Source of the DNA: Enterobacteriaceae bacterium RIT693
Lineage (GTDB): Bacteria; Pseudomonadota; Gammaproteobacteria; Enterobacterales; Enterobacteriaceae
Length of the DNA stretch: 64,000 nt
Direction: 5' to 3'
Assembly: GCA_009668225.1 (NCBI GenBank)
Contig: WJYK01000007.1
Coordinates: 124,001-188,000 of the forward strand
Shown: positions 9,693-19,683 of the stretch, in pieces
How positions within the stretch are numbered: position 1 is the stretch's first letter
How the letters are laid out: each line of letters starts with the position of its first letter
Notes under the pieces: model-generated
Database searches by the model: none
Told to the model about the DNA's origin: nothing
Seen by the model: the letters and a program-made list of their open reading frames with translations, nothing else
Made by a program: the position numbers and the translations under genes

Positions 9693-10502
9693 ATGATGAA
9701 AAAGACCGCGTTTAAACTGGCTGGTGTTGCTCTGTCACTGTCTCTGGCTTTCTCGGCGCAGGCCGCAGACGCGCTGCGTGTCGCGGCTGACCCGGTTCCC
9801 CATGCGGAAATCCTCGCCTTTGTGCAGAAACTCGACCCTGATTTGAAGCTGAAGGTTGTCGAGCTCAGCAACGGCGTTAACGCTAACGAGCTGCTGGCCA
9901 ACGGCGACGTTGACGCCAACTACTTCCAGCACGTGCCTTATTTGCGTGACCAGGAAAAAGCGCTCGGCAAGAAATTTGTCGTCGCCGCAACGGTGCATAT
10001 TGAACCGCTGGGCATTTACTCACATAAATACAAGGATCTGAAATCCGTCCCGGAAGGCGCGACCATCGCGGTACCGAACAACGTCACCAACCTCAGCCGC
10101 GCCCTTTACCTGCTGCAGGACAAAGGGTTAATCACCCTCAAGCCGGAATTTAAAGACGCCGCCACAAACCAGGCGACGCCAAAAGACATCGCCGAAAACC
10201 CGAAAAAGCTGAAGATCCTGGAAGTCGAATCGCCGCAGATCCCACGCTCCCTGGACGACGTGGGGCTGGGGGTTATCAACGGTAACTATGCGCTGGAAGC
10301 AGGCCTTAGCCCGGCGAAAGATGCGCTTGGTCTGGAAAGCGCCACCCATAACCCGTACGCCAATATTCTGGTTACTAACCCTAACCTGAAAAACGACCCG
10401 CGCATCAAGCAGCTGACGAAGGATCTTGAATCTCCTCAGGTGGCCGAGTTCATTCGCAAGCAGTACAACGGATCGGTGATCCCGGTAGAGAATAAGTCAT
10501 GA
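9693..10502 (+). CDS. MetQ/NlpA-family periplasmic binding protein
   Basis: The substrate-binding component of a methionine-type ABC importer. The signal peptide (about 24 residues, ending AFSAQA-A) has no lipobox Cys, so the mature protein is soluble in the periplasm, unlike MetQ of E. coli, which is a lipoprotein. The core follows the family: [60 protein letters not shown], and the hinge [20 protein letters not shown]. Substitutions relative to MetQ suggest a different or broader ligand. The ATG doublet at 9693 follows AAAGGA; the stop overlaps the ATPase start (ATGA). It belongs to the operon that starts with the dioxygenase. Confidence 0.9.
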   Translation: MMKKTAFKLAGVALSLSLAFSAQAADALRVAADPVPHAEILAFVQKLDPDLKLKVVELSNGVNANELLANGDVDANYFQHVPYLRDQEKALGKKFVVAATVHIEPLGIYSHKYKDLKSVPEGATIAVPNNVTNLSRALYLLQDKGLITLKPEFKDAATNQATPKDIAENPKKLKILEVESPQIPRSLDDVGLGVINGNYALEAGLSPAKDALGLESATHNPYANILVTNPNLKNDPRIKQLTKDLESPQVAEFIRKQYNGSVIPVENKS

Positions 10503-11290
10503 TCGCCCTTGAGCGGCTGAGCAAAGTGTACGCCGGAGAAGGCCGACCGGCACTCGATGACATTAATCTTGTGGTACCGGATGGCGCAATCTACGGCATT
10601 CTGGGCCGCAGCGGCGCCGGGAAAAGTACGCTGATCCGCTGTCTCAACCTGCTGGAGCGGCCCACCTCGGGCCGCATTATCATGAACGACAGGGACATCA
10701 CGACCTTTAACCAACGCGAGCTTCGCCAGCACCGCCAGCGCACCGGCATGGTGTTCCAGCATTTCAACCTGATTCACGCCCGCAGCGTTGAAGACAACGT
10801 TGCCGTGCCGCTGGAAATATCCGCTACACCGCGTGAAGAACGCCGTAAACGCGTTGCCGAACTGCTTAGCCTTGTTGGCCTGAGCGACAAAGCAAAAGCC
10901 TTTCCGTCCCAGCTTTCCGGCGGGCAAAAACAACGTGTCGGCATCGCCCGAGCGCTGGCCGCCCACCCGGAGATCCTGCTGTGCGATGAAGCCACCAGCG
11001 CGCTGGATCCTGAAACCACTGCATCAATCCTGGCTTTGCTGGCGGATATCAATCGCCAGCTTGGTCTGACGATCGTGCTGATCACCCATCAATTAGAGGT
11101 GGTGAAAGCTATTTGCGATCACGCGGCACTGCTGGAACACGGCAGGTTGATAGAAAGTGGTCCGCTGTCCGAAAGATTAGTGGATCCGTTTTCAAGATTA
11201 CGCGCCTCTTTGCTCCATGACAAAGAAGCAGAGCAAGCGTTCTTACGCCGCCACGGCGTCGAAGGGAGAGCGTTATGCGAAGTAGCATGA
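10499..11290 (+). CDS. MetN-like ABC transporter ATPase
   Basis: A 263-residue ATPase of the methionine-uptake family. Walker A is [21 protein letters not shown] near residue 36, the signature is [15 protein letters not shown] and Walker B is [14 protein letters not shown]; the H-loop is in [10 protein letters not shown]. MetN of E. coli is longer (about 343) because of a C-terminal ACT-like regulatory domain that binds methionine and gives trans-inhibition. That domain is missing here, so transport is probably not feedback-gated by methionine. The gene overlaps the binding-protein gene by 4 bases (ATGA) and the permease gene by 16 bases, indicating a tightly coupled operon. Confidence 0.92.
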   Translation: MIALERLSKVYAGEGRPALDDINLVVPDGAIYGILGRSGAGKSTLIRCLNLLERPTSGRIIMNDRDITTFNQRELRQHRQRTGMVFQHFNLIHARSVEDNVAVPLEISATPREERRKRVAELLSLVGLSDKAKAFPSQLSGGQKQRVGIARALAAHPEILLCDEATSALDPETTASILALLADINRQLGLTIVLITHQLEVVKAICDHAALLEHGRLIESGPLSERLVDPFSRLRASLLHDKEAEQAFLRRHGVEGRALCEVA

Positions 11291-11946
11291 GCTGGGACGA
11301 TTTGTGGCCGCTGCTGCTGGACGGTACGCTTGATACCCTTTATATGGTTGGGCTGGCTGCCTTTTTCACCGTGCTGATTGGCCTGCCGCTGGGCGTATTG
11401 TTATTTCTCACCCGGCGCGATGGTGCTTTACCGGCTCCCCGCCTCAATCAGGTGCTCGGCAGCATCATTAACGTTGGCCGTTCGTTACCGTTTATTGTCC
11501 TGCTGATAGCGCTGATCCCGCTGACACGGATTATCGTCGGTACCACGCTCGGCAGCACCGCGGCGGTTGTGCCCATTACCATCGGTGCTTTTCCCTTCTT
11601 TGCCCGCGTGGTAGAAAGCGCGCTTGATGAGGTGGATAAAGGCCGTATTGAAGCCATTCTGTCGATGGGCGGCAACGCCTGGCATGTGGTGAGCAAAGTG
11701 CTGCTTCCGGAGGCCTTACCTGCCATCCTGGCGGGGATCACGCTCACGATTGTTATGCTGATTGGTTTTTCTTCAATGGCCGGCGTTATCGGCGGTGGCG
11801 GCCTGGGAGACCTGGCCATTCGCTACGGCTATCAACGCTTTAATAACCAGGTCATGGTCGGTACCGTGATAATCCTGATTGTGATGGTGCACCTTGTACA
11901 AAGCCTTGGCGACCATTTAGTACGCCGCCTCGCCCATCGGCGTTAA
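11275..11946 (+). CDS. MetI-like ABC transporter permease
   Basis: A 223-residue permease of the MetI family with five or six membrane segments and the EAA-type loop that docks on the ATPase ([23 protein letters not shown]). It completes the importer encoded by the two preceding genes. The start at ATG 11275 has GGGAG 7 to 8 bases upstream; an inner ATG at 11287 overlaps the ATPase stop (ATGA) and would shorten the protein by four residues. It is the last gene of the dioxygenase operon and is closed by a strong terminator 14 bases downstream. Confidence 0.92.
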   Translation: MRSSMSWDDLWPLLLDGTLDTLYMVGLAAFFTVLIGLPLGVLLFLTRRDGALPAPRLNQVLGSIINVGRSLPFIVLLIALIPLTRIIVGTTLGSTAAVVPITIGAFPFFARVVESALDEVDKGRIEAILSMGGNAWHVVSKVLLPEALPAILAGITLTIVMLIGFSSMAGVIGGGGLGDLAIRYGYQRFNNQVMVGTVIILIVMVHLVQSLGDHLVRRLAHRR

Positions 11947-11960
11947 AATGGCTTACTACA

Positions 11961-11997
11961 AGAAACGGGGCCGCTTATCGCGGCCCCGTTTCTTTTT
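11961..11997. terminator. Bidirectional intrinsic terminator
   Basis: A perfect 14-bp stem (AGAAACGGGGCCGC with its complement) around the loop TTATC, with a T run on the plus side and the matching A-rich flank on the other. It sits between the convergent MetI-like permease and PTS genes and can serve both. Confidence 0.95.
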
Positions 11998-12002
11998 AAC
12001 CG

Positions 12003-13373
12003 TTACGCTTTCTCACGCACCAGCAGGGTGGTCAGCGCGAAAGACAGCCCCAGCGCCAGCGCAACCCCCAGAAGAGCAAAGATAAAGTACGGACCAATGT
12101 AGGCCGGCAGGCTAAAGATACTCGACAGGATATAGCCGTACAGCCGCACGCCGAAGAAGGCAATAAACGCCGAGGCAATAGAACTGGCTATCGTGGCAGC
12201 GATAAACGCTTTCTTATAGCGAGTTAATACGCCAAACAAAGCAGGCTCGGTGATCCCCAGCAGTGCAGAAATCCCCGCCGACAAGACCACAGAACGGTCC
12301 GCTTTCGATTTGCTCTGCCGCCAGATGGCAAAGGTTGCCCCGGCGATAGCCATGTTGGCCATAAACATCATCGGCATCAGCATGTCATAGCCGCGGTCAG
12401 TGAAGTTTTGCAGCGCAATGGGCGTCATAGCGTGATGCATACCGGTCAGGATCGCTATCGGGCGAATCGCCCCTACCACCAGTCCGGCAAAGCTTGCTGA
12501 AACCCCAAACAGCCCTTCAATAAACCAGGCCAGCGCTTTACCAAGATAAATGCCGAGCGGGCCAATCACCACCAGCGCAACCAGCGCGGCGATGAACAGC
12601 GTCAGCGTGGGGGTAAACACCGTTTTCAGGACCTCGGGCATGACGCTATCAACCCAGCGATGGATATAGCTCAACGCCAGCACCGAGAAGATAACCGGGA
12701 TCACGCTGGAGGCGTAGTTGAAGACCGAAACCGGGATCACGTTAAGAAAATAGAAAGCATCTACCGCCCCGGCCTGATGTGCGGCCAGCGCCTTCGCCGC
12801 TTCAATCAGCGACGGATACATTAAGCAGGCCGCCACCGCCGCCGCGAGGTATTCATTGGTTTTGAAAATTCTGGCAGCGGAAATCGCCAGGAAAAACGGC
12901 AGAAAATAAAACACGCCGCTGGCGATAAGGTCGATAACCACCACGGTATCGCTTTTTGCTGAGATGAGCTTAAGCGCAACCAGCCCGGCCAGCAGGCCTT
13001 TTATCATCCCTGCCCCGGCAATCGCCGGCACAATTGGCCCGAACACGCCGGAAACCGTGTCCATAAACATCGACACAAGGCTCTTACGCTCTTTCTTGCC
13101 GGCCGCTGAAGCTGGAGCATCTTTCGCGCCGCCAAGCAGAGCGTTCAATTGCTCGTACCAACTGTTCACCTGTGGGCCAATGATTATCTGAAACTGATCG
13201 CTCTGCGTCTGCGCACCCAGCACGCCGGGCAGCTTTTTGATCTCCGGCTGGTTCACTTTATTATCATCAATTAAATCGAAACGCAGACGCGTCATGCAGT
13301 GCCAGACTTTATTAATATTTTCCGTTCCACCGACCAAACGGATAATAGAAGCAATGACGTCACGACTCCCCAT
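12003..13373 (-). CDS. PTS EIIBC permease, beta-glucoside/sucrose/trehalose family
   Basis: A 456-residue phosphotransferase permease. The EIIB domain (residues 1-85) carries the phosphocysteine in KVWHCMTRLRF (Cys26); the family norm is (N/H)CATRLR. A linker (about 85-105) leads to the EIIC membrane domain with about ten helices and the sugar-binding loop (GAIRPIAILTGMHHAMTPIALQNF, then GITEPALFG). There is no EIIA domain, so a shared EIIA must donate phosphate, as known for EIIBC members such as TreB, MurP and AscF. The sugar is not predictable. It is divergent from the RspA-like dehydratase gene, 290 bases away, and may be controlled with it by the GntR protein. Confidence 0.92.
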   Translation of the reverse strand: MGSRDVIASIIRLVGGTENINKVWHCMTRLRFDLIDDNKVNQPEIKKLPGVLGAQTQSDQFQIIIGPQVNSWYEQLNALLGGAKDAPASAAGKKERKSLVSMFMDTVSGVFGPIVPAIAGAGMIKGLLAGLVALKLISAKSDTVVVIDLIASGVFYFLPFFLAISAARIFKTNEYLAAAVAACLMYPSLIEAAKALAAHQAGAVDAFYFLNVIPVSVFNYASSVIPVIFSVLALSYIHRWVDSVMPEVLKTVFTPTLTLFIAALVALVVIGPLGIYLGKALAWFIEGLFGVSASFAGLVVGAIRPIAILTGMHHAMTPIALQNFTDRGYDMLMPMMFMANMAIAGATFAIWRQSKSKADRSVVLSAGISALLGITEPALFGVLTRYKKAFIAATIASSIASAFIAFFGVRLYGYILSSIFSLPAYIGPYFIFALLGVALALGLSFALTTLLVREKA

Positions 13374-13662
13374 GAATAACTCCCCGATGTTGGTTTATTG
13401 TTATGTTTTGCTGCCGCCGATGGTAGAGAATCAAAAAACAAAAAACAAACCAATGAAATATGACAACCGTCACAATTAGCCACCAGAAAGCATTAAAAAA
13501 GAGAAAGATAAACAATTGGTACGGTTTTATCGCCTTTATCCGTGAAATAACTGACCAATAAAAAAGAGTAAAAAAAGCGTTTACCGGCGGGGAAAAATAG
13601 GGTGATAGTAATAGCAGAACTTACTTACTTTGTTTAAATCAGCCTGATGGTGGAGCTTTCTC
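13374..13662. promoter_or_regulatory. Divergent control region, PTS / RspA-like dehydratase
   Basis: Carries the promoters of two divergent genes and is AT-rich. An inverted pair ATTGGT (13515-13520) and ACCAAT (13554-13559) with about 33 bases between could be operator half-sites for the nearby GntR/UTRA regulator. This is only a visual match and no full palindrome typical of UTRA regulators is evident. Confidence 0.3.
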
Positions 13663-14862
13663 GTGCTACCCACAATTATCGAAAATATTGAATGTTTTAT
13701 TACTAAACCGGACCGACACAATCTGGTGACGGTGCGGGTCACGACCAACAAAGGTATTACCGGCCTCGGCTGTGCGACCTTCCAGCAGCGGCCGCTGGCG
13801 GTTAAAACCCTGGTCGATGAGTACCTCAAACCACTGCTGATGGGCCGTGACGCCAACCACATAGAAGACCTGTGGCAAATGATGACGGTCAACGCCTACT
13901 GGCGAAACGGCCCGGTGATGAACAACGCCATTGCCGGCGTGGATATGGCGCTGTGGGACATCAAAGGCCAGTTGGCTAATATGCCGCTTTACCAGCTTTT
14001 AGGCGGTAAATCGAAGGACGCCATTGCGGTTTACAGCCACGCCGCCAGCGAAACGCTCGAAGGGCTCTACCAGGAAGTGGATAAGCTGCTGGCCCAGGGG
14101 TATCGCTACATTCGCTGCCAGCTGGGTTTTTACGGCGGCACGCCGCAGGGCATGCACCAGACTAAAACGCCCACGCCAGGCGCGTACTACGATCAGGATG
14201 AATATATGGCGAACACGGTGGAAATGTTCCGCGCGCTGCGCGAGAAATACGGCCATCGGTTCCATATCCTACACGACGTTCACGAACGGTTATTCCCGCA
14301 GCAGGCCATTCAGCTGGCTAAGGGGCTGGAACCGTATCAGCCATGGTTTATCGAAGATATTCTGCCGCCGCAGCAAAGTGCCTGGCTTGAACAGGTGCGT
14401 AATCACTCTTCCGTGCCGCTGGCGATGGGCGAGCTGTTCAACAACCCGGCGGAATGGCACGATCTTATTGTGAATCGCCGCATCGATTTTATCCGCTGTC
14501 ACGTCTCGCAAATCGGCGGGATCACCCCTGCACTAAAACTGGCGGTACTCTGCCAGGCCTTTGGGGTACGCCTGGCCTGGCACGGGCCGCCGGATATGAC
14601 GCCGATTGCGGTGGCGGTGAATACTCACCTGAATATTCATCTGCATAACGCGGCAATCCAGGAGTTTATTCCCGTCAAAGAGAATACCGCCGCCGTGTTC
14701 CCGGGCGCACCGAGCGCGGAACAAGGCTATATGTATCCTCTGGAAAAACCGGGTATTGGCGTTGGGTTTGACAGGGAGCAGGCGGAACGCTTCCCGGTGG
14801 AATATCGCCCGCATGAATGGACGCAAAGCCGCCTGCCTAACGGCGCGATCCACACACCTTAA
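13663..14862 (+). CDS. Mannonate-dehydratase-type enolase-superfamily protein (RspA-like)
   Basis: A 399-residue member of the RspA/ManD branch of the enolase superfamily, enzymes that dehydrate sugar acids such as D-mannonate or D-gluconate using Mg2+. The N-terminal capping domain (to about residue 115) is followed by the TIM barrel. Metal ligands and barrel motifs are visible: [24 protein letters not shown], then [16 protein letters not shown] and the terminal [11 protein letters not shown]. The start is GTG 13663, with GGAG 7 bases upstream; no ATG gives a complete N-terminus. It converges with the GntR gene, whose stop codon overlaps its own. Some RspA proteins are barely active, so the substrate stays open. 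Confidence 0.88.
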   Translation: MLPTIIENIECFITKPDRHNLVTVRVTTNKGITGLGCATFQQRPLAVKTLVDEYLKPLLMGRDANHIEDLWQMMTVNAYWRNGPVMNNAIAGVDMALWDIKGQLANMPLYQLLGGKSKDAIAVYSHAASETLEGLYQEVDKLLAQGYRYIRCQLGFYGGTPQGMHQTKTPTPGAYYDQDEYMANTVEMFRALREKYGHRFHILHDVHERLFPQQAIQLAKGLEPYQPWFIEDILPPQQSAWLEQVRNHSSVPLAMGELFNNPAEWHDLIVNRRIDFIRCHVSQIGGITPALKLAVLCQAFGVRLAWHGPPDMTPIAVAVNTHLNIHLHNAAIQEFIPVKENTAAVFPGAPSAEQGYMYPLEKPGIGVGFDREQAERFPVEYRPHEWTQSRLPNGAIHTP

Positions 14863-15572
14863 GAGGATTTACGGCGAGCCAGATTATCGTGGTTAAAGGG
14901 GATGACGTAGGTGCAGGAATAATCGATGTCGACGATATCGCTGATTTCAAACACCCTTCCCCCTTCAAGGATCCCGCGGTTGCTTATCTGCATCGCGGGC
15001 AGCCCTTTCTTACACTCCAGCAGCTGCGCCTGCTCTTTATTGATCGCTATCGCCTGGTAGCGGGTCAGCAAATGCGAAATGCGATACCCTTTACCGAGGA
15101 CATATTGCTGTAAAGAGCTTTCAATCACCTTCTGGCTAAGGTCGGGGAAATCTTTTACCGGCATCCGTGAAGTTTCAATCTGCACTTTCTGATTATCCAC
15201 CAGCCGCAAGCGGCAAAACTGCCAGATAAAATCATCCGAGCCCAGACCGAACACCTGGCGCTCTTCACGGTCGGGTAATTTTTTATGCAGGCTGACCAGC
15301 CGGAACGTAATGCGATCGAAGTGTTTTTCAGTAATGGAGTTATAAACCAGGGGGCTATTACGCGCCTGTTCGTTAATCCAAATTCCTGATCCCTGAATAA
15401 TCGACACCACCCCGATACTGACCAGTTTCTCCAAAGCCTGGCGAATCGTGAAACGCGAAACCCCGTACTCTTCAGCGAGCTGGCGTTCCGGCGGCAGCTT
15501 GCGTGGCCCCTGGCTGCTGTGCTGGTAAATTTTGCTCAGTAAGTCCTGGGTGACAAAATCTTTCTTTTTCAT
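14859..15572 (-). CDS. GntR/HutC-family transcriptional regulator
   Basis: 237 residues. The N-terminal winged helix (residues about 8-75: [31 protein letters not shown], wing GSGIWI) is followed by a UTRA effector-binding domain (about 95-230, with [13 protein letters not shown] and [17 protein letters not shown]). UTRA regulators bind sugar phosphates, amino acids or fatty acids as inducers. It ends in a 4-base overlap with the RspA-like gene (convergent), and its likely targets are that gene and the PTS gene beyond it. The EAL gene starts divergently 108 bases from its own start, so it could also affect that promoter. Confidence 0.9.
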   Translation of the reverse strand: MKKKDFVTQDLLSKIYQHSSQGPRKLPPERQLAEEYGVSRFTIRQALEKLVSIGVVSIIQGSGIWINEQARNSPLVYNSITEKHFDRITFRLVSLHKKLPDREERQVFGLGSDDFIWQFCRLRLVDNQKVQIETSRMPVKDFPDLSQKVIESSLQQYVLGKGYRISHLLTRYQAIAINKEQAQLLECKKGLPAMQISNRGILEGGRVFEISDIVDIDYSCTYVIPFNHDNLARRKSS

Positions 15573-15680
15573 CGCGGGCTCCTAACCTTTGCGCTGAAAC
15601 ATAACATTACTGCGTCGAGTGAACTATGCTGGCAGATAAAATCCCCTCAGACTCTTAACCTCTTACGCCGGAACCCAATT

Positions 15681-17240
15681 ATGACAAGCAAAAAGATGGT
15701 CAGTCTCGTCAATGGCGTGCTGATCGTGGCGGTGCTGCTGCCGGTATTGCTTAGCATTTATCTGGCGCACAACAAAGCCGAGAAAACCTTCCATAGCGAG
15801 CTTGAAAACTATGCTGACCGGGCGCTGTTGCGCAGCGAAAGAGTGGTTAATCAGGCCACCGCGGCGCTGACGAAAATCAACGCGTTCCACGGCCAGTACT
15901 GCTCCCGCAGCCATCTTGATGCGATGCGCCGCGTGGCCTTCAACTTTCGCTACATTCAGGAAGTGGTCTATATCGTTGATAACCGCACCGTTTGTTCTTC
16001 GCTTGAAGCCACGCACGATGGTGCAAAACTCGGCCCGCCTGATACCAGAGGCGCAGGGGGCTTTTTCGCCTGGTACACCGACGTCACCGATCTGGGTTTC
16101 GAGCGCCCGATGATGTATGTAGGGAAATTGCAGCATGTCGTGGTTATCGATCCGATAACCTTCATTGACGTGATCCCCTTTGGCCATAACCCGGTGGACG
16201 TTGCCATGGTTGGCATGGAGCACAACCGGCTGATCGCCAGTAACGCAAAGTTGCCCAATAACAGTTGGGAAACTCAGATTCGAAAAGGTGTCGAGGCCTA
16301 TTCAGACGGGCAAAACGATTATGTGATTCGCCGCTCAAGTGAGTTAGGCCTGGCTATGATAGCCTGGGCGCCCAGCGCCCCGCTGCAAGCCGCCTGGTAT
16401 AAACAGATGGTCATCTGGCTACCAATTGGCATTCTCTTTAGCCTGAGCGCAGGGTGGTTTATCACCCGTCTGCTGCGGCGTCTTGAGTCCCCTCAGGCGC
16501 GTATTCAGGATGCCATACGCGACCGCGAATTTAGCCTCGAATATCAGCCCATCGTCGATTTAAATACCGGTGAAGGGGTAGGTGCGGAAGCCCTGCTCCG
16601 GTGGCGGCTACCGGATGGAAGCTTCATCAGCCCGGACATTTTCATACCGATTGCCGAACAGGCCGGACTGATCTCTCAGATAACCGAACTGGTGATCAAT
16701 CAAGCCTTCAGCGAGCTGGGCGACTGGCTTCACGGCCACCCGCATCATCACCTTTCCATTAATCTGTCGCCGAATGATGTGCTGAGCGATCGGGTGCTGA
16801 AGATCATCAAGCCATTGCTGCTTAAGTACCAGGTTAAAGCGGAACAGATAGCGCTGGAGATAACCGAACGCGGTTTTGCCGACCCAAAAGTCAGCGCCCC
16901 CATCGTGGCGGAATACCGCAAGGCGGGGCACCCTATCTACCTGGATGATTTCGGCACCGGCTACTCCAGCCTGAGCTACCTGCAGGATCTCGACGTCGAT
17001 ATTATCAAAATCGATAAATCGTTCGTCGACGCGCTGGAGTACAAAAACGTCACGCCTTACATCATTGAAATGGCGAAGACCCTGAATCTGGCGACCCTCG
17101 CCGAAGGGATTGAAACCGCTTCACAGGCAGCGTGGCTGCGCGAGCACGGCGTTGCCTGGGGGCAGGGCTGGCTTTACAGCAAAGCCCTGCCTAAACAGGC
17201 CTTTATCGACTGGATTGCGTGCAACCGGGGCATAAGTTAA
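15681..17240 (+). CDS. Membrane cyclic-di-GMP phosphodiesterase, CSS-motif plus EAL
   Basis: A 519-residue inner-membrane protein predicted to hydrolyse c-di-GMP. A first helix (about 7-28) and a second (about 238-262) bracket a periplasmic domain with the motif VCSSLE, the CSS motif whose cysteine is redox-sensitive in E. coli Pde proteins of this group. The EAL domain (about 270-510) has the catalytic motifs EALLRW, the metal-binding DDFGTGYSSLSYL, the Lys in KIDKSF, and EGIET, so it should be active. It most resembles the PdeB/PdeC/PdeN group; I do not assign one. The stop is immediately adjacent to the convergent HTH gene. Confidence 0.92.
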   Translation: MTSKKMVSLVNGVLIVAVLLPVLLSIYLAHNKAEKTFHSELENYADRALLRSERVVNQATAALTKINAFHGQYCSRSHLDAMRRVAFNFRYIQEVVYIVDNRTVCSSLEATHDGAKLGPPDTRGAGGFFAWYTDVTDLGFERPMMYVGKLQHVVVIDPITFIDVIPFGHNPVDVAMVGMEHNRLIASNAKLPNNSWETQIRKGVEAYSDGQNDYVIRRSSELGLAMIAWAPSAPLQAAWYKQMVIWLPIGILFSLSAGWFITRLLRRLESPQARIQDAIRDREFSLEYQPIVDLNTGEGVGAEALLRWRLPDGSFISPDIFIPIAEQAGLISQITELVINQAFSELGDWLHGHPHHHLSINLSPNDVLSDRVLKIIKPLLLKYQVKAEQIALEITERGFADPKVSAPIVAEYRKAGHPIYLDDFGTGYSSLSYLQDLDVDIIKIDKSFVDALEYKNVTPYIIEMAKTLNLATLAEGIETASQAAWLREHGVAWGQGWLYSKALPKQAFIDWIACNRGIS

Positions 17241-17711
17241 CTACTTACGCAATAACTGCTGCAGGCGCTGCTGTTGGCGTTTTTCCAGCCAGCCCTTCAG
17301 CAGGAACAGGCGCAGGCCGCCCATCACCAGCAGCGCGCCCCAAATCAGCGTCGGCCACAGGAACCAGTAATTTCCCGGGGACGTTAGCAGATTTATAGTC
17401 GTCAGGCCGGTGCAAACGATGGCCCATACCAGCACTGAACGGTAGTACCGATATTCGCGGGCAACACGCCTTTTGGCCTCAATAATTCGCGTATTGAGCG
17501 CATCCTCCGGCTCGGCGTCCGGCTCATTATCGTCGTACAAATCCGTCACGTTGAGATCGAACGCGGCCGCAATCGCGCTCATGGTTTCCAGACTTGCCTG
17601 CCCCCCGTTCTCAATCCGCTGGATAGTTCTGACGCTCAGGGAAGAGAGCTCGGCAAGCTGTTCCTGTGACCAGGCGCGGGATAAACGCAACGCTTTAATG
17701 TTGTTACTCAT
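17241..17711 (-). CDS. HTH (XRE) protein with 2TM membrane domain
   Basis: 156 residues. An N-terminal Cro/C1-type helix-turn-helix (residues 4-60: IKALRLSRAWSQEQLAELSSLSVRTIQRIENG) joins an acidic linker (NEPDAEPED) and a 2TM domain: two helices at about 95-112 and 117-135 separated by the short loop SPGNYWF, with a basic Arg/Gln tail. Such fusions are thought to tether a regulator to the inner membrane; the target is unknown. The gene converges on the EAL gene with no space between stops. The 230 bases upstream, to norR, contain a loose run of CGACA repeats (about 17773-17801) and nothing else that I recognise. Confidence 0.85.
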   Translation of the reverse strand: MSNNIKALRLSRAWSQEQLAELSSLSVRTIQRIENGGQASLETMSAIAAAFDLNVTDLYDDNEPDAEPEDALNTRIIEAKRRVAREYRYYRSVLVWAIVCTGLTTINLLTSPGNYWFLWPTLIWGALLVMGGLRLFLLKGWLEKRQQQRLQQLLRK

Positions 17712-17941
17712 GGCTGGAGATCCTCGAATGATTTAACCCGCCCTGACTATGGCCTGGCCCACGCAACTTCAACACGACAGCGACACGACATCAACCCGAC
17801 AGCGCTTTTCGCACGGCGTTTAGAGCATATTACGGTAGCGATAATTTCGGTTCTACAGTGGCCATAACAAAGTATAAACCGCATCCACGCCGTCGTTTTG
17901 CTGGTGGGTGTCCGGCCCTGTCGGGGATCCCCTGAGAAAAG

Positions 17942-19462
17942 TTACTTCACCCCCAGCCGCTTCGCCAGCCGGTGCAGGTTGGCGACATCAATGCCCAGCT
18001 GCCGGGCGCTTGCCGCCCAGTTTTTGCCATTATCCTCAAGCGCTTCAATAATCCTGGCGCGCTGAAACGCATCGGTAGCGTCGCGCAGGCTGGCAGAAGG
18101 AGGCGTTAAAGTTGAGGTTTGCGGCTCGTGGAATACCGCATCTGCCTGGCCGGAAAGCTGGAAGTGCTGGGGCAGCAGGACAAGTTCTCCCTGCGGATGA
18201 CCAGCACGCGCCAGGACAATGGCGCGGTAAATGGCATGCTCCAGCTCGCGGATGTTCCCCGGCCAGCCATACTGCGTAAGCTGAACGCGAGCCGCCTCGC
18301 TCAGTACCACCCGCCTGAGCCCCATTTTCGCGCGGCTTTGCTCGCAGAAAAACCCGGCCAGCAGCGCAATGTCGCTTCCCCGCTCCCTCAGCGGCGGCAC
18401 GTGCAGAGGAAAGACGCTCAGGCGGTGGAACAAGTCTGCGCGAAACGCCCCGGCAACCACCTGCTGGCGCAGATCGCGGTTAGTGGCAGCCAGCACCCGT
18501 ACATCCACCCGCTGGCTGCGGTCATCGCCCACCCGCTGAATATCGCCGTACTGCAGCACGCGCAGCAGCTTGGCCTGCAGCGCCAGTGGCAGCTCACCTA
18601 TCTCATCGAGGAACAGCGTGCCGTTGTCCGCCATTTCAAACTTGCCGGTGCGGTGATGGATTGCACCGGTGAACGCGCCTTTCACATGGCCAAACAGCTC
18701 GCTCTCCGCCACGCTTTCCGGCAGCGCGGCGCAGTTAAGGTAGACCAGCGGGCTCGCCGCCCTGGCCGATCCAGCATGAATCGCCCGCGCCACCAGCTCT
18801 TTCCCGACGCCCGTCTCGCCGGTGATCAGCACGTTGAGATCCGAGGCAGCAACAATCTCGATCTCTTTTTTCAACTGGATGATGCCCGGCGAGCGGCCAA
18901 TCATCTCCCCCCCCCCACCGCGGGCAATGGCGGGCTGCACCGTGCCTTCCGGCGTTTGCTTCTCAAGCTGTTCAAGCAGCAGAGCGTTGTTCAGCGCCCC
19001 GGAGGCCAGTACGCCAATCAGCCTGAGTTCCTCATCGCTGAAGCCGTCGAACTGGTGAGGATCCATGCCGTCAACGGTCAGCGCCCCGATAAGACTCTGG
19101 TCGGCAAACAGCGGCAGCCCGAGGCAGGCATGGACTTTGAGGTCTTCATGTTCGGGAATAAGGCCGTCGTACGGGTCGGGCAGCTCGCTGTCGGCCGGAA
19201 AACGCACTACGTCACCGGCGCGGGCGATGGCTTCAAGTCTGGGGTGAGCGTCAACGGCAAAGCGCCGCCCCAGCACATCGACAGCCAGGCCATCTATCGC
19301 CAGCGGGTAAAAATGGCGCGACTCGTAGCGCAGCAGCGCCGTGGCATCGCCGCCGAGCAGCTTTCGCAGCGTGCGGATGACGCGAGAAAAGCGGTCAGAA
19401 TGGCTGATGCCGCTCTGCAGTTCGACTGCAATGGCGGCGAGAGAAGACATCGACAGGCTCAT
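17942..19462 (-). CDS. norR: NorR, nitric-oxide-responsive sigma-54 activator
   Basis: NorR senses NO through a mononuclear iron in its GAF domain and activates norVW with sigma-54 RNA polymerase. The 506-residue product has the GAF domain (about 1-170), a linker, the AAA+ domain with Walker [18 protein letters not shown], the sigma-54-contacting GAFTGA loop ([16 protein letters not shown]), Walker [11 protein letters not shown], and a C-terminal Fis-type HTH ([24 protein letters not shown]). It is divergent from norV, and the 221-base gap holds three NorR sites, an IHF site and a -24/-12 promoter. Confidence 0.97.
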   Translation of the reverse strand: MSLSMSSLAAIAVELQSGISHSDRFSRVIRTLRKLLGGDATALLRYESRHFYPLAIDGLAVDVLGRRFAVDAHPRLEAIARAGDVVRFPADSELPDPYDGLIPEHEDLKVHACLGLPLFADQSLIGALTVDGMDPHQFDGFSDEELRLIGVLASGALNNALLLEQLEKQTPEGTVQPAIARGGGGEMIGRSPGIIQLKKEIEIVAASDLNVLITGETGVGKELVARAIHAGSARAASPLVYLNCAALPESVAESELFGHVKGAFTGAIHHRTGKFEMADNGTLFLDEIGELPLALQAKLLRVLQYGDIQRVGDDRSQRVDVRVLAATNRDLRQQVVAGAFRADLFHRLSVFPLHVPPLRERGSDIALLAGFFCEQSRAKMGLRRVVLSEAARVQLTQYGWPGNIRELEHAIYRAIVLARAGHPQGELVLLPQHFQLSGQADAVFHEPQTSTLTPPSASLRDATDAFQRARIIEALEDNGKNWAASARQLGIDVANLHRLAKRLGVK

Positions 19463-19507
19463 GACGAGGCTCCGGTAAGACGGGAGCGTTCAGCTTACGC
19501 CTGAGTA

Positions 19508-19563
19508 GTCAAAATGACAAATAACAGAGTCATTATGACAATACATAGCAGTGTCATTATGAC
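19508..19563 (+). promoter_or_regulatory. Three NorR enhancer sites
   Basis: Three near-identical dyads with the NorR core GT-N7-AC: GTCAAAATGAC at 19508-19518, GTCATTATGAC at 19529-19539, and the same sequence at 19553-19563. They sit about 55 to 110 bases upstream of the -24 element. The E. coli norVW promoter also has three sites, all required for NorR activation. Confidence 0.93.
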
Positions 19564-19598
19564 ACTAAAAAGAATACACAAAATAATAAAACATTAAA

Positions 19599-19611
19599 AA
19601 TCAATGCATTA
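19599..19611 (+). promoter_or_regulatory. IHF binding site of the norVW promoter
   Basis: AATCAATGCATTA fits the IHF consensus WATCAANNNNTTR at every defined position. It lies between the NorR enhancers and the -24/-12 promoter, where DNA bending would bring them together. Confidence 0.75.
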
Positions 19612-19616
19612 AAAAG

Positions 19617-19633
19617 TTGGCACGATACTCGCT
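19617..19633 (+). promoter_or_regulatory. Sigma-54 promoter of norVW
   Basis: TTGGCAC-N5-TCGCT, with the invariant GG (19619-19620) and GC (19631-19632) separated by exactly 10 bases. It is correctly placed 51 bases upstream of the norV start and downstream of the NorR sites. Confidence 0.9.
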
Positions 19634-19683
19634 ATAGAACAGTCATTGAAGCACGTAACGCTATGACATCAATGAGGTTCTCA

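Noticed and set aside
17773-17801. Run of CGACA repeats upstream of the HTH-2TM gene
   Set aside because: Only four imperfect copies with uneven spacing; too weak to call a repeat array or operator.
18119-19504. 461-codon open frame antisense to norR
   Set aside because: A coding shadow of norR, whose domains are all intact on the other strand.
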